Part shown: positions 34,539-35,959 of the stretch, piece after piece
How the letters are laid out: each line of letters begins with the position of its first letter
How positions within the stretch are numbered: position 1 is the stretch's first letter
Origin: Desulfosarcina sp.
GTDB lineage: Bacteria; Desulfobacterota; Desulfobacteria; Desulfobacterales; JAFDCJ01
NCBI GenBank assembly: GCA_029288035.1
Contig: JARFPZ010000101.1
Coordinates: forward strand, 1-35,959
Direction: 5' to 3'
Length of the DNA: 35,959 nt
Made by a program: the position numbers and the translations under genes
Notes under the pieces: generated by a model
The model's database searches: none
What the model saw: the letters and a program-made list of their open reading frames with translations, nothing else
Told to the model about the DNA's origin: nothing

Positions 34539-35366
34539 TTATTTAATTACTCTAAATTTGTGCGTTTGCTGTAGTTTTTGCCACAATGCGTTCATTATGA
34601 CGTTAGCGGCATCTTCTGCATGCTTCAATTTCTCATTGGATAGCGATCGGCAGGATTTCACCAATTCCTGGTTTCCGGACAGCAAACCGAAGTGGTCCAT
34701 GATATACGCCCCCAAACTTAGTTGAAGGCCGGGCAACTCGCTTCGCGACAGGTTGGCAACCCTAGTTTTATCCTTTAATGTCAATTTCGATATTAAATCT
34801 TCAACCGCCTCCGCCACGCTCTGTGGTTTTTTTTGTGTTTGTTTCAGGTGCAACTGCAGTGGGTTTATGACCTTATTGTCTCCGGTCATGTTGGTTTCAA
34901 CCAAGCCAAGATAATAGACACTTTCCAGGATGTTCAATGTGTCCGTGTATATGGCTGGATCTTCACTTGCACGCGCTCCGGCAACATTTAAGATTTCGAT
35001 TTTTTTTTCTTGGACCCAATGGTTGATGGCGGTGGCAGCATGAAAAGCCGCCATCTGAACAAGGTCAATATGAAGCCAGGGTCGGCCGTGTCTGATGGCC
35101 ATTTCCCGGGTATATTCGGTTCCCCCGGTCAATTCACCGTGAGATAGGATCAAGGTCCCATCGGTATCGACGACATTTTTTTTCGTTCGCACGGAATATC
35201 GGGAACTCGAAGTCTCTTCCAGATGATATTTTTGTGGCAATGGACCGTTTTCAGTTAATCTTCCCCGGGGGATCCAGCCGCCATGGGCGATGCCAAGTTT
35301 GATGGCTACATCCAAGGCTGCCCGATCAACTCCTGTTTGACCACCTGATACAATCCGCTTAATCAT
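34539..35366 (-). CDS. Putative molybdenum carrier (SLOG/YpsA-like) fused to a DUF6794-like C-terminal domain
   Basis: MIKRIVSGGQTGVDRAALDVAIKLGIAHGGWIPRGR, GGTEYTREMA; C-terminal VAEAVEDLISKLTLKDKTRVANLSRSEL; ATG at 35366 overlaps upstream stop (ATGA). Confidence 0.82.
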   Translation of the reverse strand: MIKRIVSGGQTGVDRAALDVAIKLGIAHGGWIPRGRLTENGPLPQKYHLEETSSSRYSVRTKKNVVDTDGTLILSHGELTGGTEYTREMAIRHGRPWLHIDLVQMAAFHAATAINHWVQEKKIEILNVAGARASEDPAIYTDTLNILESVYYLGLVETNMTGDNKVINPLQLHLKQTQKKPQSVAEAVEDLISKLTLKDKTRVANLSRSELPGLQLSLGAYIMDHFGLLSGNQELVKSCRSLSNEKLKHAEDAANVIMNALWQKLQQTHKFRVIK

Positions 35367-35821
35367 GACAACAAATCTTCGATAAATCTGCTGATCTGTT
35401 CGGCGCCATTGGAGATGTTGTGTTTTAGGGGCGCAAGATCCAGCAGATCCGCAAGTTTGGCAGTCCACTTTCCATCGCTGAATTCCGACTCTTTCACTGC
35501 AATGGCCGGCATCTGCTTTTTAATAAATTCCACCATTGATTCGGATTCCCGGTAATTAGATCGTGCCACGTATCCGAACGGCACTCCCCCGTGGTAAATC
35601 TCGGATAGGGTACTATATCCGACCTTTCCGATGACCGCGTCGGCCGCATTGACCAGGTCAGGATGGTAAAAATCGGAACGATGGGGCAAAATGATCAAAT
35701 TTTCGACCCTTTTCATTACCGGGCCGGCTCCCGGCATAACAAATATAATTTGCCGAAATTTACTCAATTCTTCAATGAATTCGTAATGTTGCGGTATGCC
35801 GCCGGTGGTGATCAGCACCAT
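35363..35821 (-). CDS. Glycosyltransferase-like C-terminal (GT-B nucleotide-sugar) half, apparently lacking its N-terminal domain
   Basis: VLITTGGIPQHYEFIEEL... DAVIGKVGYSTLSEIYHGGVPFGYVARSNYRE; only 152 aa, ATG abuts the upstream Pal stop codon. Confidence 0.68.
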   Translation of the reverse strand: MVLITTGGIPQHYEFIEELSKFRQIIFVMPGAGPVMKRVENLIILPHRSDFYHPDLVNAADAVIGKVGYSTLSEIYHGGVPFGYVARSNYRESESMVEFIKKQMPAIAVKESEFSDGKWTAKLADLLDLAPLKHNISNGAEQISRFIEDLLS

Positions 35822-35959
35822 TTATTCTTCAATAACGAAGTGGGCACGTCTGTTTTTTGCCCAGGCACTTTCTGTCTGCTGGGGATCTAAGGGGCGCTCC
35901 TCGCCATAGCTTATGGTGCGAAGTTTTGAAACGTCGACACCCAAATCCATCAGAAATGT
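35822..35959 (-). CDS. Pal/OmpA-family peptidoglycan-associated lipoprotein, C-terminal end (5' truncated by window edge)
   Basis: [45 protein letters not shown]; not in the supplied ORF track. Confidence 0.88.
   Translation of the reverse strand, partial: TFLMDLGVDVSKLRTISYGEERPLDPQQTESAWAKNRRAHFVIEE

Overview
Dense bacterial chromosomal window. Gene content suggests a Desulfobacterota-like sulfate reducer, but that taxonomy is inferred and untested. Main modules, left to right: (1) 3' end of a PiT phosphate permease; (2) a coupled pair of an HBM/HAMP/PAS histidine kinase and an FHA + PPP-type phosphoesterase; (3) a phosphate/polyphosphate/stress block: P-loop ATPase + CBS protein, UspA, Na/Pi cotransporter with PhoU-like tail, second CBS protein, ABM monooxygenase, two tandem PPK2 kinases, YfcE-like phosphoesterase, HhH Lys-rich protein; (4) a sucrose block: sucrose synthase, sucrose-phosphate synthase with HAD tail, stand-alone SPP, plus an unlisted PfkB/fructokinase remnant; (5) a YnjBCD-like ABC transporter with an APH-fold kinase; (6) a doubly disrupted icd; (7) TVP38 / MerA-like oxidoreductase / DUF547; (8) tpx-ECF sigma-RsrA-like anti-sigma; (9) PilZ, LON-domain, SLOG/Mo-carrier + DUF6794, an N-terminally truncated glycosyltransferase, and the 3' end of a Pal/OmpA-like gene. 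The most noteworthy signals are in places ORF callers skip: a graveyard of gene stubs at 13635-14510, a fructokinase fossil at 19745-19870, an icd with a nonsense codon plus a frameshift, and an intergenic stem-loop repeat family with a conserved GATGTCGCTYCGCTC core and locus-specific self-complementary arms. No rRNA, tRNA, CRISPR array or transposase was seen. All assignments come from reading motifs by eye; no database search was run.
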